Below are positions 32,314 to 39,409 of a stretch of 39,409 nucleotides of DNA, one piece after another; within the stretch, counting starts at the first letter, position 1; each line of letters opens with the position of its first letter. The stretch comes from Thermoplasmata archaeon. Lineage in GTDB: Archaea > Thermoplasmatota > Thermoplasmata > Lutacidiplasmatales > UBA184. The DNA lies in contig JAKAWP010000009.1 of assembly GCA_021816955.1 (NCBI GenBank), positions 1 to 39,409 on the forward strand, in the 5' to 3' direction. A program made the position numbers and the translations under genes. Below the pieces are notes generated by a model. The model ran no database searches, was not told where the DNA came from, and saw only the letters and a program-made list of their open reading frames with translations.

Positions 32314-33329
32314 CGGTCGGCGTCCTGACCGGAGGCGGCGACTGCCCGGGGTTGAACGCCGCCATCCGCGCCGTCGTGCTTCGCGCCGCGGCGCGGGGCC
32401 ACCGAACCGTCGGCTTCTTGGACGGCTGGAAGGGCGTGCGGGACGGCCAAAGCCGCCCGCTCGACCCGTCGGACGTCCGCGGCCTCGTCGGCAAGGGAGG
32501 CACGATCCTCGGCAGCTCGCGGACGAACCCGTTCGCGAAGGAGGACGACGCGCGGCGCGTGATCGAGACGCTCCGCGCGAGCGGCGTCGACGCGCTGATC
32601 GCGATCGGCGGGGACGATACCCTCTCGGCCGCTCGGGAGCTCCACCGGCGCGGCGGCCGGGTCGTCGGCGTGCCGAAGACGATGGACAACGACGTCGAGG
32701 GGACCGACTGGACGTTCGGCTTCTTTAGCTCGGTGAGCGTGGCGACCGAGGCCGCCGAGCGGCTGCGAGACACGGCGGAAAGCCACCACCGCGCCGTCGT
32801 TCTCGAGGTGATGGGACGCCATGCGGGCTGGGTCGCACTGCTCACCGGCCTCGCGAGCGGGGCGGACGTCACCCTCCTTCCCGAGGTCCCCTACGACGAG
32901 GCCGCGATGATCGCCGCCGTCCGGCGGGCGGTCGAGGCCCGGGGCTATGCGGTCGTCATCGCGAGCGAGGGGATCGATCTCGGACGGCGAGGCTCGGCCG
33001 GCGGCCGGGACGAATTCGGCCACGAGCTCCTCGGGGAGCGGGGCGTCGGCCAGGAGATCGCGCGTCGGATCGAGGCAGCGACCCACGTGGAATCCCGGAG
33101 CGCGCAGATCGGCCACATCCAGCGCGGGGGCCCGCCGGTCGTCTTCGACCGGGTCCTCGCGAGCCGCCTCGGCGCCGCGGCCGTCGATTTCGCGCTCTCC
33201 GGACAGCTCGGGGTCGTCGCGGTCCTTCGAGGGCGCGAGATCGCCGCGATCCCGTTCGATCAAGCGGTCGGAGCGACGCGCCGCGTCGAACCGGCGTGGA
33301 TCGATCTCCTCCGGACGCTCGAGGGGTAG
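32310..33329 (+). CDS. pfp: phosphofructokinase, probably pyrophosphate-dependent
   Basis: 339 residues. The PFK-A fold: GVLTGGGDCPGLNAAIR at the N-terminus, GGDDT at 100-104, PKTMDND at 122-128 (the catalytic Asp126) and VMGRHAGW. The residue that is Gly104 in the ATP-dependent E. coli enzyme is Asp103 here, and Gly124 is Lys123. Both are the known marks of pyrophosphate-dependent enzymes, so PPi rather than ATP is the likely donor, and the reaction would be reversible. GTG 32310 shares 4 bp with the pepQ stop. The larger open frame upstream is a shadow of pepQ. It is followed 5 bp later by mtnA. Confidence 0.9.
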   Translation: MTVGVLTGGGDCPGLNAAIRAVVLRAAARGHRTVGFLDGWKGVRDGQSRPLDPSDVRGLVGKGGTILGSSRTNPFAKEDDARRVIETLRASGVDALIAIGGDDTLSAARELHRRGGRVVGVPKTMDNDVEGTDWTFGFFSSVSVATEAAERLRDTAESHHRAVVLEVMGRHAGWVALLTGLASGADVTLLPEVPYDEAAMIAAVRRAVEARGYAVVIASEGIDLGRRGSAGGRDEFGHELLGERGVGQEIARRIEAATHVESRSAQIGHIQRGGPPVVFDRVLASRLGAAAVDFALSGQLGVVAVLRGREIAAIPFDQAVGATRRVEPAWIDLLRTLEG

Positions 33330-33334
33330 CGACG

Positions 33335-34345
33335 GTGGCGGCGGTCCGGGCGCTCGGCTTTGATCGCGGACGCCTCTGGGCGATCGACCAACGCGCGCTG
33401 CCCGACCGGCTGATCATCCGACGGTTCGCCCGGGTCCGTGAGGTGGCGGACGCGATCCGGAGCATGGCGATCCGCGGCGCCCCGTCGATCGGCGTTGCGG
33501 GGGCCTACGGGATGGCGCTGGCGTCCCGCGAAGGCCGGTGGACCGTGGCGGCCGCCCGTCGCCTCCTCCTCGCGACCCGACCGACGGCGGTCGACCTCGC
33601 CGTCGGGGTCGACCGGGTCGCGCGCGCGTGGCGGGACGGCGACGACCCGCTCTCGGCCGCGGACGCCTACCGGGCCGAGATCGTCGACGCGTGCCGGCGC
33701 ATCGGCCGCCACGGCGCGCCGCTGCTCCGACGGGTCGAGCGGGTCCTCACCCACTGCAACGCCGGCGCGCTGGCGACGGTCGAGTGGGGTACCGCGCTCG
33801 CGCCGATCCGGCTCGCCCACACCGAACGGCCGGAGCTGTTCGTCTGGGTCGATGAGACCCGCCCGCTCCTGCAAGGGGCCCGTCTCACGGCGTGGGAGCT
33901 CGCCCGCGAGCGAATCCCGCACGCGGTCATCGCCGACAACGCCGCCGGCTACTTCATGCGCCGCGGCGAGGTCGACGCCGTCATCGTGGGCGCCGACCGG
34001 ATCGCCCGGAACGGGGACACGGCGAACAAGATCGGCACGTACGAGAAGGCCGTCGTCGCGCGGGAGAACGGCGTTCCGTTCTACGTCGCCGCGCCGTGGT
34101 CGACGTTCGACGCGCGCCGCGCGACGGGCGATGCGATCCCGGTCGAGGAGCGGAGCCCCGAAGAGCTCCTCCGCTGGGGGACGCGGCGCGCCGCCCCCCG
34201 TTCGAGCTCGGCGCGCAACCCCGCGTTCGACATCACGCCGGGCCACCTCGTGACGGCGTTCGTCACGCCGGACGGCGTCTATCGGCCGCGCGACCTCGCG
34301 CGCGCCCTCGCCCGACGGGAGCGCCGTCCTCAGAAGAGCGGTTGA
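33335..34345 (+). CDS. mtnA: S-methyl-5-thioribose-1-phosphate isomerase (MtnA family)
   Basis: 336 residues. The isomerase of methionine salvage, which turns methylthioribose-1-phosphate into the ribulose form. Motifs: MAIRGAPSIGVAGAYG, the catalytic Cys in THCNAG, DETRPLLQGARLTAWEL and the catalytic Asp in VGADRIARNGDTANKIGTY. These separate it from ribose-1,5-bisphosphate isomerase and eIF2B subunits of the same superfamily, but the distinction by eye is not absolute. GTG 33335 follows the phosphofructokinase stop by 5 bp, so it is part of that operon. Its 3' end overlaps the small membrane protein gene on the other strand by 16 bp. Confidence 0.9.
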   Translation: MAAVRALGFDRGRLWAIDQRALPDRLIIRRFARVREVADAIRSMAIRGAPSIGVAGAYGMALASREGRWTVAAARRLLLATRPTAVDLAVGVDRVARAWRDGDDPLSAADAYRAEIVDACRRIGRHGAPLLRRVERVLTHCNAGALATVEWGTALAPIRLAHTERPELFVWVDETRPLLQGARLTAWELARERIPHAVIADNAAGYFMRRGEVDAVIVGADRIARNGDTANKIGTYEKAVVARENGVPFYVAAPWSTFDARRATGDAIPVEERSPEELLRWGTRRAAPRSSSARNPAFDITPGHLVTAFVTPDGVYRPRDLARALARRERRPQKSG

Positions 34346-34476
34346 TTCAGCACGCGCACCGCGGCCCGCACGCCGTTCGAGATCATCCCGGTCGCGTCGT
34401 AGCCGTAATGGTGGAGCGCGATCAGGCCGAGCAGGATCGCACCGAAGAGCAGGACCCACCCTGTGACCGTCGGCAT
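34330..34476 (-). CDS. 48-residue single-helix membrane protein
   Basis: A short hydrophobic protein with one transmembrane helix (about 4-22, TVTGWVLLFGAILLGLIAL), then HHYGYDATGMISNG and a basic amphipathic end. It has no similarity I recognise; it is not SecG or Sec61-beta by eye. The start is ATG 34476, about 40 bp from a good TATA box at 34511-34520; the longer frame upstream runs through that box. The gene is convergent with mtnA. Small size means moderate confidence. Confidence 0.6.
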   Translation of the reverse strand: MPTVTGWVLLFGAILLGLIALHHYGYDATGMISNGVRAAVRVLNQPLF

Positions 34477-34510
34477 CGCCGTTCCGTCCCGAACGACAAC
34501 GGAAAGGCCG

Positions 34511-34520
34511 GATAGATAAA
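34511..34520 (-). promoter_or_regulatory. TATA box of the 48-residue membrane protein gene
   Basis: Minus strand TTTATCTATC, an unusually good box for this GC content. Transcript start would be near 34490, giving a 14-nt leader. Its quality is the main support for the small gene being real. Confidence 0.6.
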
Positions 34521-34598
34521 CGAGCCGCTCGACCGGCACGCCGGGGGTGTCCCCTGGGGAAAGACCGACCCGCGGCCCGCGGTTCGGCCGAAGGCGAG

Positions 34599-34608
34599 GG
34601 TATACAAG
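34599..34608 (+). promoter_or_regulatory. TATA box of the glycosyltransferase gene
   Basis: GGGTATACAA is centred about 28 bp upstream of ATG 34632. This favours that ATG over the GTG at 34611, which would sit too close. Confidence 0.6.
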
Positions 34609-34631
34609 GGGTGAACGACCTTGCCCCCGGC

Positions 34632-35618
34632 ATGGCGAATCGGCCGACCGTCGCGCTCGTGTTCAGTTACGGGGCGCCAAGTGACGTCGTGCACTACGTT
34701 CGGTCGTTCGAAGAGCTCGGCGTCGATCGGCTCGTGCTCATCGCCGAAGGCGACCTCGACGTGCGCCAGGTCGAACGGGAGATCCGCGACCGGCCGATCG
34801 AGCTCGTCTACCAGGCCGAGCGGCGAGGCAAGGCGCGGGCGTTCAACGCAGGCGTGGCCCGGGTGCGCCCGGACGAGATCGTGTTCGCGATCTCGGGCGA
34901 TGTGCGGATCCCGCCGGGACTCCTTCCGAAGCTCGCCTGCCGGCTGACCGACGAGGTGGGGCTCGTCCTCCCGCGCATCCGCCAGACGGCGACCGGCGGC
35001 TTCTGGAGCCGCGTGAGCCGGGCGATGTGGGAAGTGCGGGACACGTTCCTCGCCGAGAAGGCGGATCGCGGGGAGTTCATGGTCGGCGGCGAGGTCCAAG
35101 CGTTCCGCCCGGAGGTCGCCGTGCCGGTCTCCGAGTCGATCAACGAAGACGCGTTCAGCTGCGACGTCGCCCGCTGCCTCGGGTATCGGATCGGCTACGC
35201 CCGCGACCTGGTCGCGACCAACTTCGCGCCGGTCTCGCTTCGCGACCTGTGGGTGCAGCGGCTGCGGGTCAACCTCGGCCACGTCGAGTTCGGCGTGATT
35301 CCCGAACGCGCCACGATCAGTCTCGGCTCGACCCTGCTTCGCCGTCCGGCCCGCGCGGTCGCCACGCTCGGACGGTTCTTGCGGGAGCATCCGGGCGAGG
35401 CCGGCTACCTTCCGTTCGCCGCGCTGCTCGAGGTCGGTTCGGTCGTCGCCGCCCACGCCCGCCGGGCGGCGGCCCGGGAGATGCGCGTCTGGCCGATGGC
35501 CGCAACCGCGCCGCGCCCCGTGGCCGAACGCTCGAAGGTCGACGCCGCGGCGGAGCGGCCGCCGGTGCGCGCGGGGCTTCTCAAGGTGGGGGAATCGCGA
35601 CTCGCGCAGGAACGCTAG
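34632..35618 (+). CDS. family 2 glycosyltransferase
   Basis: 328 residues. A GT-A fold: VALVFSYGAPSDVVHYVRSF at the N-terminus, RRGKARAFNAGVARVRPDEIVFAISGDVRI (the usual nucleotide-sugar region with a D-x-x acid), then ESINEDAFSCDVA, the NEDxxxxD acceptor-site motif of GT2. A hydrophobic or amphipathic C-terminal region (about 230-290) may lie on the membrane, but no strong helix is seen. The donor and acceptor are unknown. It is followed by tRNA-Asp and the cis-prenyltransferase, which makes lipid carriers for such enzymes. Confidence 0.85.
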   Translation: MANRPTVALVFSYGAPSDVVHYVRSFEELGVDRLVLIAEGDLDVRQVEREIRDRPIELVYQAERRGKARAFNAGVARVRPDEIVFAISGDVRIPPGLLPKLACRLTDEVGLVLPRIRQTATGGFWSRVSRAMWEVRDTFLAEKADRGEFMVGGEVQAFRPEVAVPVSESINEDAFSCDVARCLGYRIGYARDLVATNFAPVSLRDLWVQRLRVNLGHVEFGVIPERATISLGSTLLRRPARAVATLGRFLREHPGEAGYLPFAALLEVGSVVAAHARRAAAREMRVWPMAATAPRPVAERSKVDAAAERPPVRAGLLKVGESRLAQER

Positions 35619-35668
35619 CGGCCCCCAGCCAAAGGTTCATAGCGGGGCGGGCGTACCGGCGCCGGGCT

Positions 35669-35772
35669 GCCCTGGTAGTCTAGTGGTCTAGGATCTAGGC
35701 CTGTCGAGCCTGGAACTCGGGTTCGAACGGATCCGGCCGAACCGCCGGGCCCCGGAACTCCCGACCAGGGCG
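35669..35772 (+). tRNA. tRNA-Asp (GUC) with a 31-nt intron in the T-loop
   Basis: The acceptor stem GCCCTGG (35669-35675) pairs perfectly with CCAGGGC (35765-35771), and the discriminator is G35772. The D arm is standard; the anticodon loop CTGTCGA (35701-35707) carries GTC at 35703-35705 in a 5-bp stem TAGGC/GCCTG. The T-stem TCGGG (35717-35721) pairs with CCCGA (35760-35764), but 38 nt lie between instead of 7. Removing 31 nt restores TTCGACT or TTCGAAT. CCA is not encoded. The uninterrupted 5' part is that of an archaeal tRNA-Asp, and the gene looks intact apart from the insert. Confidence 0.88.
35727..35757 (+). other. predicted tRNA intron (T-loop, about position 58/59 or 59/60)
   Basis: 31 nt; the exact ends can shift by one or two because GAAC occurs at both borders. 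With the ends given here, the loop after splicing is TTCGACT. A relaxed bulge-helix-bulge can be drawn: CGGA (35728-35731) against TCCC (35759-35762) gives three of four pairs, and CCGG (35733-35736) pairs with CCGG (35752-35755). Inside it, CCGGC and GCCGG form a stem with a 6-nt loop. The splicing endonuclease would need to accept this form. Confidence 0.65.
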
Positions 35773-35795
35773 CCCCCCACTCTCGCGGGCTCAAC

Positions 35796-35804
35796 CGTTT
35801 ATGG
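35796..35804 (+). promoter_or_regulatory. TATA box of the cis-prenyltransferase gene
   Basis: CGTTTATGG is centred about 25 bp before GTG 35825. The ATG inside it is in frame with the gene but is better read as TATA. Confidence 0.55.
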
Positions 35805-35824
35805 CCGCACCGGCTAGGTCGTCC

Positions 35825-36640
35825 GTGACGCCTCCCCCCGCAGAGACGAACGACGACGCGGCGGAGCGGATCACGGGGCTCGTCGGCGACGCGATACGAC
35901 GGGCGACCGAGCGTCGGCTCCTCGCGCAGATCGTGCGGGAACCGGTCCCCAAGCACCTCGCCATCATCATGGACGGCAACCGCCGATTCGCCGAGGAGCG
36001 CGGGCTGAACGTGCGCGAGGGCCACGAGCGGGGGAAAGACCGGCTCGAAGAGCTGCTCAACTGGTGCCTCGAGGTCGGCATCCGGATCCTGACCGTCTAC
36101 GCGCTCTCGACGGAGAACCTGAACCGTCCCAAGAGCGAGGTCGACTCGCTGATGGAGCTGTTCGAGCGGAGCTTCCGGGAGATCGCGACGGACGAACGGG
36201 TCCACCGCCACCGGATCCGGGTGCGGGCGATCGGCAAGCGGAGCGTTCTACCCGAGCGCGTGCGGGCGGCGATCGATGTCGCGGAAGCCGCGACCCGCGA
36301 CTACGACCAGTACTTCTACAACGTCGCGATCGCCTACGGCGGGCGGGACGAGATCGTCGAGGCGATCCGGTCGCTCGCCCGGGAGGTCGCGAGCGGACGG
36401 CTGGCGCCCGAGGCGATCGATGCGGCGACCGTGAGCCGGCACCTCTACACGGCCGACCTGCCCGATCCGGACCTCGTCTTCCGGACGAGCGGGGAGGAGC
36501 GGATCTCCAACTTCCTCCTCTGGCAGTCGGCGTACAGCGAGCTGTACTTCTCGGACGTGCTCTGGCCGGGCCTCACCGAACTCGACTTCCTCCGGGCGAT
36601 CCGGGCGTACCAGACCCGGCGCCGCCGGTTCGGCGCGTAG
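35825..36640 (+). CDS. uppS: cis-prenyltransferase (polyprenyl diphosphate synthase, UppS family)
   Basis: 271 residues. It extends farnesyl or geranylgeranyl diphosphate with isoprene units in cis to make the long-chain carrier for glycan assembly. Motifs: HLAIIMDGNRRFA (the catalytic Asp), GHERGKDRLEE, TVYALSTENLNRP, and the C-terminal RTSGEERISNFLLWQSAYSEL with YFSDVLWP. GTG 35825 is chosen because the TATA box CGTTTATGG lies 25 bp upstream; the ATG at 35801 is inside that box. The GT2 upstream and the GT-C-like protein downstream fit a glycosylation cluster that would use its product. Confidence 0.94.
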   Translation: MTPPPAETNDDAAERITGLVGDAIRRATERRLLAQIVREPVPKHLAIIMDGNRRFAEERGLNVREGHERGKDRLEELLNWCLEVGIRILTVYALSTENLNRPKSEVDSLMELFERSFREIATDERVHRHRIRVRAIGKRSVLPERVRAAIDVAEAATRDYDQYFYNVAIAYGGRDEIVEAIRSLAREVASGRLAPEAIDAATVSRHLYTADLPDPDLVFRTSGEERISNFLLWQSAYSELYFSDVLWPGLTELDFLRAIRAYQTRRRRFGA

Positions 36641-36656
36641 CGTCCGGGGCGGCCGG

Positions 36657-38483
36657 CTACGGAGCGGACGGTCCCACGGACCGGCCCGACGGCAGGCCCG
36701 GGCGGGGCGGGGTCGGGGCCGACCACCGCGCGCGGATCTGCCGCCCGAGGTGCACCCCCCAGACGAGCAAGAAGACGGCCGTCGCGACGATGACCACAGA
36801 CTGCCCGTCGATCGCGCCGATCGCGGCGAGCCGAACCGTTTCGATCTGGCCGAACGGGGAGGCGAACGAGTTGTACGAGAGGGCCGGGTTGACAAAGTAG
36901 GGGAAGCTATAGTTGGTGGCGACGTACAGGAGAGGGAGCCCGGAGACCCCCGCCGTCGTCCAGCGCTCCCGGCCCAGCAGGACCAGCGGCAGCGCCCAGA
37001 GGAAGAACTGCGGGGTCAACGCGGCGACCGTGAGGTAGAAGACGACGAGACTGAGCAAGAGGTACGGCTCGATCGGGCCCCGCCCTCGCGCATAGGCGAC
37101 GACGATCGCGACGTACGCCGGCAGAAAGACGACGAGCGAGAGCGGAACGAACCCGGTCGACGGGACCAGCACCTGCCAGGAGAGTCCGAACGGCGAGAAC
37201 GGAACGCCGACGCCGGCCGCGCTCGCTTGCCCGCCGAGCACGGCCTCGATTGCGGGAACGATCGGGCCTTGCCAGGCGTAGATGAGCGCGCAGAGAGCGA
37301 CCGCCGGGAGCACCGCAAGCGCGGTGCGCCACCGCTCTCGGCTTTCGAGAAAGATGAACGGCAACAGCATCACGGGAAAGACCTTCACCGCGGCTCCGAG
37401 CGAGGCATACAGCGCGGCGCGGGGGTGGCGGTTCCGACGGAATTCGTAGAGCGCCTGGAGGAAGAACGCCACGGCGATCACGTCGACCTGCCCCCAGACG
37501 ACGCCGACGACCAGCACGAGCGGGTTGAGCAGCCAGAGCTTGCCCGCGGTCGTGAGACCGAACCGGTCGCGTAACAGATAGTAGACCCACACCACCGAGG
37601 CGATCATCGGGAGCTTGGTCGCGAGGTTGAGCGGGAGGAGGATCGGCCCCGAGAGCGGGCGCCATAGCCCGCCGACCGTGCTCGCGGCCGACGTCCCGGG
37701 GTAGACCAGCGAGGCGAACGACGGAAGCGACGCTCCCGACAGGCCGTAGACGAGCGCCGAGGCGGCGGCGCTCCACGGGACGTAGAGCGGAGGATAGCCC
37801 CATCCGAGACCGCCGAGCGCCGACGACGGGACGAACGGGTTCACGTGCTGGAGCGCGGCCACGCCGGCACTGATCAAGATGAATTCGTCGAACCGTTGGG
37901 AAAAGACGACCGCGAGCGTGACGAAGAGGCCCGCAACCAACGGCCGCCGCAGTCGGGCCGTGGCGGGGTAGACCCACCAGCCGACGGCGAAGGCCGCGAC
38001 CCCCGCGCCGAGGACCGCCTCCCCGATGACGCCGTTTCCTCCGCCGGTCGAGAGCGAGACGGACGGGAGCACCACCGTCCCATTCGCGGTCGTTACGGCG
38101 AGCTCCAACGCGCTCGCGCCGCTCGAGGGGAACGGGAACGACGCCACGTAGAACCGCGTGGGAGCGAACGTCGCGGCATAGACGGTGTGGTTCGTCGACC
38201 CGAGATCGTCGATCCGCAGGGCGGAGAACGGGACGGACGCATCGATCTCTACCCGGATCGAGATCGACGACGCGGCGCCCCCCGATACGGCGAGCGAGGT
38301 CGGAGCGATCGAGGCGCTCACTCCCCCCCGCGTCACGTTCGCGGTGTAGGCGCCGACCGGCGCGTACGCGAAGAGGACGGCCGTCAAGAGCAGCGCGACG
38401 CCGATCGTCACGAGCGCCGGTCCGCTCCACGGCGACCGCCGGAGCCGGGCGAACGATCGCAGCACCCACGCTCCCGTGCGCAT
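36657..38483 (-). CDS. GT-C-like polytopic membrane protein
   Basis: 608 residues. After the first membrane helix (about 23-44) an extracellular beta-rich domain of about 110 residues follows, then at least ten membrane helices. The segment FDEFILISAGVAALQHVNPFV, then WGYPPLYVPWS, follows the order acidic residue, NPF/NPY, YPPxY seen in the protein at 1-866. WGQVDVIAVAFFLQAL and AAVKVFPVMLLPF resemble the conserved GT87 segments (GQ-x-D and K-x-P). It probably moves a sugar from a polyprenyl carrier. ATG 38483 is 26 bp from a TATA-like box, so it is likely leaderless. It converges on uppS. Confidence 0.78.
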   Translation of the reverse strand: MRTGAWVLRSFARLRRSPWSGPALVTIGVALLLTAVLFAYAPVGAYTANVTRGGVSASIAPTSLAVSGGAASSISIRVEIDASVPFSALRIDDLGSTNHTVYAATFAPTRFYVASFPFPSSGASALELAVTTANGTVVLPSVSLSTGGGNGVIGEAVLGAGVAAFAVGWWVYPATARLRRPLVAGLFVTLAVVFSQRFDEFILISAGVAALQHVNPFVPSSALGGLGWGYPPLYVPWSAAASALVYGLSGASLPSFASLVYPGTSAASTVGGLWRPLSGPILLPLNLATKLPMIASVVWVYYLLRDRFGLTTAGKLWLLNPLVLVVGVVWGQVDVIAVAFFLQALYEFRRNRHPRAALYASLGAAVKVFPVMLLPFIFLESRERWRTALAVLPAVALCALIYAWQGPIVPAIEAVLGGQASAAGVGVPFSPFGLSWQVLVPSTGFVPLSLVVFLPAYVAIVVAYARGRGPIEPYLLLSLVVFYLTVAALTPQFFLWALPLVLLGRERWTTAGVSGLPLLYVATNYSFPYFVNPALSYNSFASPFGQIETVRLAAIGAIDGQSVVIVATAVFLLVWGVHLGRQIRARWSAPTPPRPGLPSGRSVGPSAP

Positions 38484-38503
38484 TCCGACCGTCCCGCCGG
38501 GCC

Positions 38504-38515
38504 GTACTCTAATCA
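38504..38515 (-). promoter_or_regulatory. TATA-like box of the GT-C-like gene
   Basis: Minus strand TTGATTAGAGTA, centred about 26 bp from ATG 38483. It supports that start. Confidence 0.5.
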
Positions 38516-38558
38516 AGGTATAGCCCCCCCGGCCGGAACAAGACAGGGAGACCGCGCT

Positions 38559-38575
38559 TAGAAATATTCAAATAC
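38559..38575 (+). promoter_or_regulatory. AT-rich promoter core of the thermosome gene
   Basis: TAGAAATATTCAAATAC is the longest AT-rich patch around and would place the transcript start near 38590, with a leader of about 40 nt. A leader with a ribosome binding site is unlike most neighbours and fits a heat-regulated, abundant product. Confidence 0.55.
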
Positions 38576-38593
38576 AACCGCTTTCATACCCAA

Positions 38594-38606
38594 CTCGATA
38601 ACCGAG
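38594..38606 (+). promoter_or_regulatory. CTCG-N5-CGAG dyad at the predicted thermosome transcription start
   Basis: CTCGATAACCGAG: 4-bp arms around a 5-nt centre, directly after the predicted start point. A heat-shock repressor of the Phr type acts at this position in some archaea, but the sequence is not a match to a site I know. Confidence 0.35.
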
Positions 38607-38616
38607 CGAAAGCTCT

Positions 38617-38623
38617 GGGGTGA
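38617..38623 (+). promoter_or_regulatory. ribosome binding site of the thermosome gene
   Basis: GGGGTGA, ending 5 nt before ATG 38629, is a good complement to the 16S 3' end. Most other genes here appear leaderless. Confidence 0.55.
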
Positions 38624-38628
38624 AAACG

Positions 38629-39409
38629 ATGCTGACAGGACAGACGCCGATTCTGGTGCTGAAGGAAGGAACGAAGCGGGAACGCGGACGCGGCGCACTG
38701 GCCAACAACATCCAGGCGGCCAAGGCGATCGCGGATGCCGTCCGGTCGACCCTCGGACCGCGCGGGCTCGACAAGATGCTCGTCGATTCGATGGGCGACG
38801 TGGTCGTGACGAACGACGGGGTCACGATCCTGAAGGAGATGGACGTCGAGCACCCCGCCGCGAAGATGCTGGTCGAGGTGGCGAAGACCCAGGACCAGGA
38901 GTGCGGGGATGGGACGACGACGGCCGTGGTCCTCGCGGGGGAGCTGCTGAAGCGGGCGGAGACGCTCGTCGAGCAGAACATCCACCCGACGATCATCTCG
39001 CAGGGCTACCGACTCGCTTCGGCGAAGGCTCTCGAGGTCCTGAACTCGATCAGCTCGCCGGTCAAGATCGACGACACCGCGACGCTCAAGCAGATCGCCG
39101 TGACGGCGATGTCGAGCAAGTCGGTCTCGGCGAACCGGGAGCTGCTCGGCGACATCGCGGTGAAGGCGGTTACCGCGGTCGCGGAGAAGAAGGGCGAGGG
39201 CTACTATGTGGACCTCGACAACATCCAGCTGATCAAGAAGCAGGGCGGGTCGATGACCGACACCCAGCTCATCGAAGGCGTGATCGTCGACAAGGAGAAG
39301 GTCCACTCGCAGATGCCGCCGCGCGTGGAAGCGCCGAAGATCGCCCTGCTCGACGCCGCGCTCGAGATCAAGAAGACCGAGATCGACGCGAAAATCGAGA
39401 TCAACGACC
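38629..39409 (+). CDS. thsA: thermosome subunit (group II chaperonin), 3' end outside window
   Basis: The first 260 residues are present. The product assembles into a double ring that folds proteins with ATP. Visible are [24 protein letters not shown] (the nucleotide-binding segment with the TLGPxG and NDG motifs) and [16 protein letters not shown] (the GDGTT motif with the catalytic Asp). The start ATG 38629 is preceded by a GGGGTGA ribosome binding site. The rest of the equatorial and the apical domains lie beyond the window. Alpha or beta subunit cannot be decided from this part. Confidence 0.96.
   Translation, partial: MLTGQTPILVLKEGTKRERGRGALANNIQAAKAIADAVRSTLGPRGLDKMLVDSMGDVVVTNDGVTILKEMDVEHPAAKMLVEVAKTQDQECGDGTTTAVVLAGELLKRAETLVEQNIHPTIISQGYRLASAKALEVLNSISSPVKIDDTATLKQIAVTAMSSKSVSANRELLGDIAVKAVTAVAEKKGEGYYVDLDNIQLIKKQGGSMTDTQLIEGVIVDKEKVHSQMPPRVEAPKIALLDAALEIKKTEIDAKIEIND

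Noticed and set aside
31584-33329. A 581-codon open frame apparently fusing extra sequence to phosphofructokinase
   Set aside because: The extra part is a frame-shifted reading of pepQ; phosphofructokinase homology begins exactly at the GTG that overlaps the pepQ stop.

Overview
This window is archaeal and most likely comes from a high-GC member of the Thermoplasmatota. Direct evidence for Archaea: a group II chaperonin (thermosome) gene, a TFB transcription factor, aIF5B, TruD, a Nog1 GTPase, a beta-CASP RNA nuclease of the CPSF type, an NAD kinase next to an IMPase-type phosphatase, and many genes with a TATA-like box about 25-30 bp upstream of the start codon (leaderless transcripts). The extracellular repeat of the form ETGLxxGTxWSVTV in the large binding protein is one I associate with acidophilic or terrestrial Thermoplasmatota; the order-level placement is inference. 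I support 34 protein genes (two cut by the window edges) and one tRNA. There is no insertion sequence, CRISPR array or prophage, so this looks like core chromosome.

Layout. 1-3043: a truncated GT-C-like membrane protein, a proline iminopeptidase and, divergently, a YkgJ-type cysteine-cluster protein. 3044-3664: a 621-bp gap without a convincing gene but with strong inverted repeats. 3665-4835: a small winged-helix protein that converges on an unusual TFB. 5112-9900: a giant membrane-anchored solute-binding protein with five C-terminal repeats, divergent from a small membrane protein. 9916-21438: ten genes all on the minus strand (XRE-CBS regulator, MFS transporter, methyltransferase, TruD, a degenerate and an intact KaiC-like ATPase, GalT, DNA polymerase IV, a type I phosphodiesterase and aIF5B). 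21524-28118: a small zinc-motif protein, a B12-binding-type radical SAM protein, the overlapping trio IMPase / NAD kinase / JAMM protease, a beta-CASP nuclease and Nog1. 28276-34345: a plus-strand run of both glycine dehydrogenase subunits, Xaa-Pro dipeptidase, a PPi-type phosphofructokinase and MtnA. 34330-39409: a 48-residue membrane protein, a family 2 glycosyltransferase, tRNA-Asp, a cis-prenyltransferase, a second GT-C-like membrane protein and the start of the thermosome gene.

How the genes fit together. Peptide uptake and breakdown (binding protein, proline iminopeptidase, Xaa-Pro dipeptidase) together with the glycine decarboxylase suggest a life on peptides and amino acids. The phosphofructokinase carries both residues that mark pyrophosphate-dependent enzymes. 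GalT, the cis-prenyltransferase, the GT2 and the two GT-C-like proteins point to lipid-carrier-based glycosylation of the cell surface. TFB, aIF5B, TruD, Nog1 and the beta-CASP protein are information-processing genes.

Most notable: the tRNA-Asp appears to be interrupted by a 31-nt intron inside the T-loop, an unusual place outside the Thermoproteales. Others are the five-repeat binding protein, the intact/degenerate KaiC pair, the TFB without a recognisable B-reader, and three dyads sitting at predicted transcription starts. All function calls come from reading motifs by eye; no database search was made.
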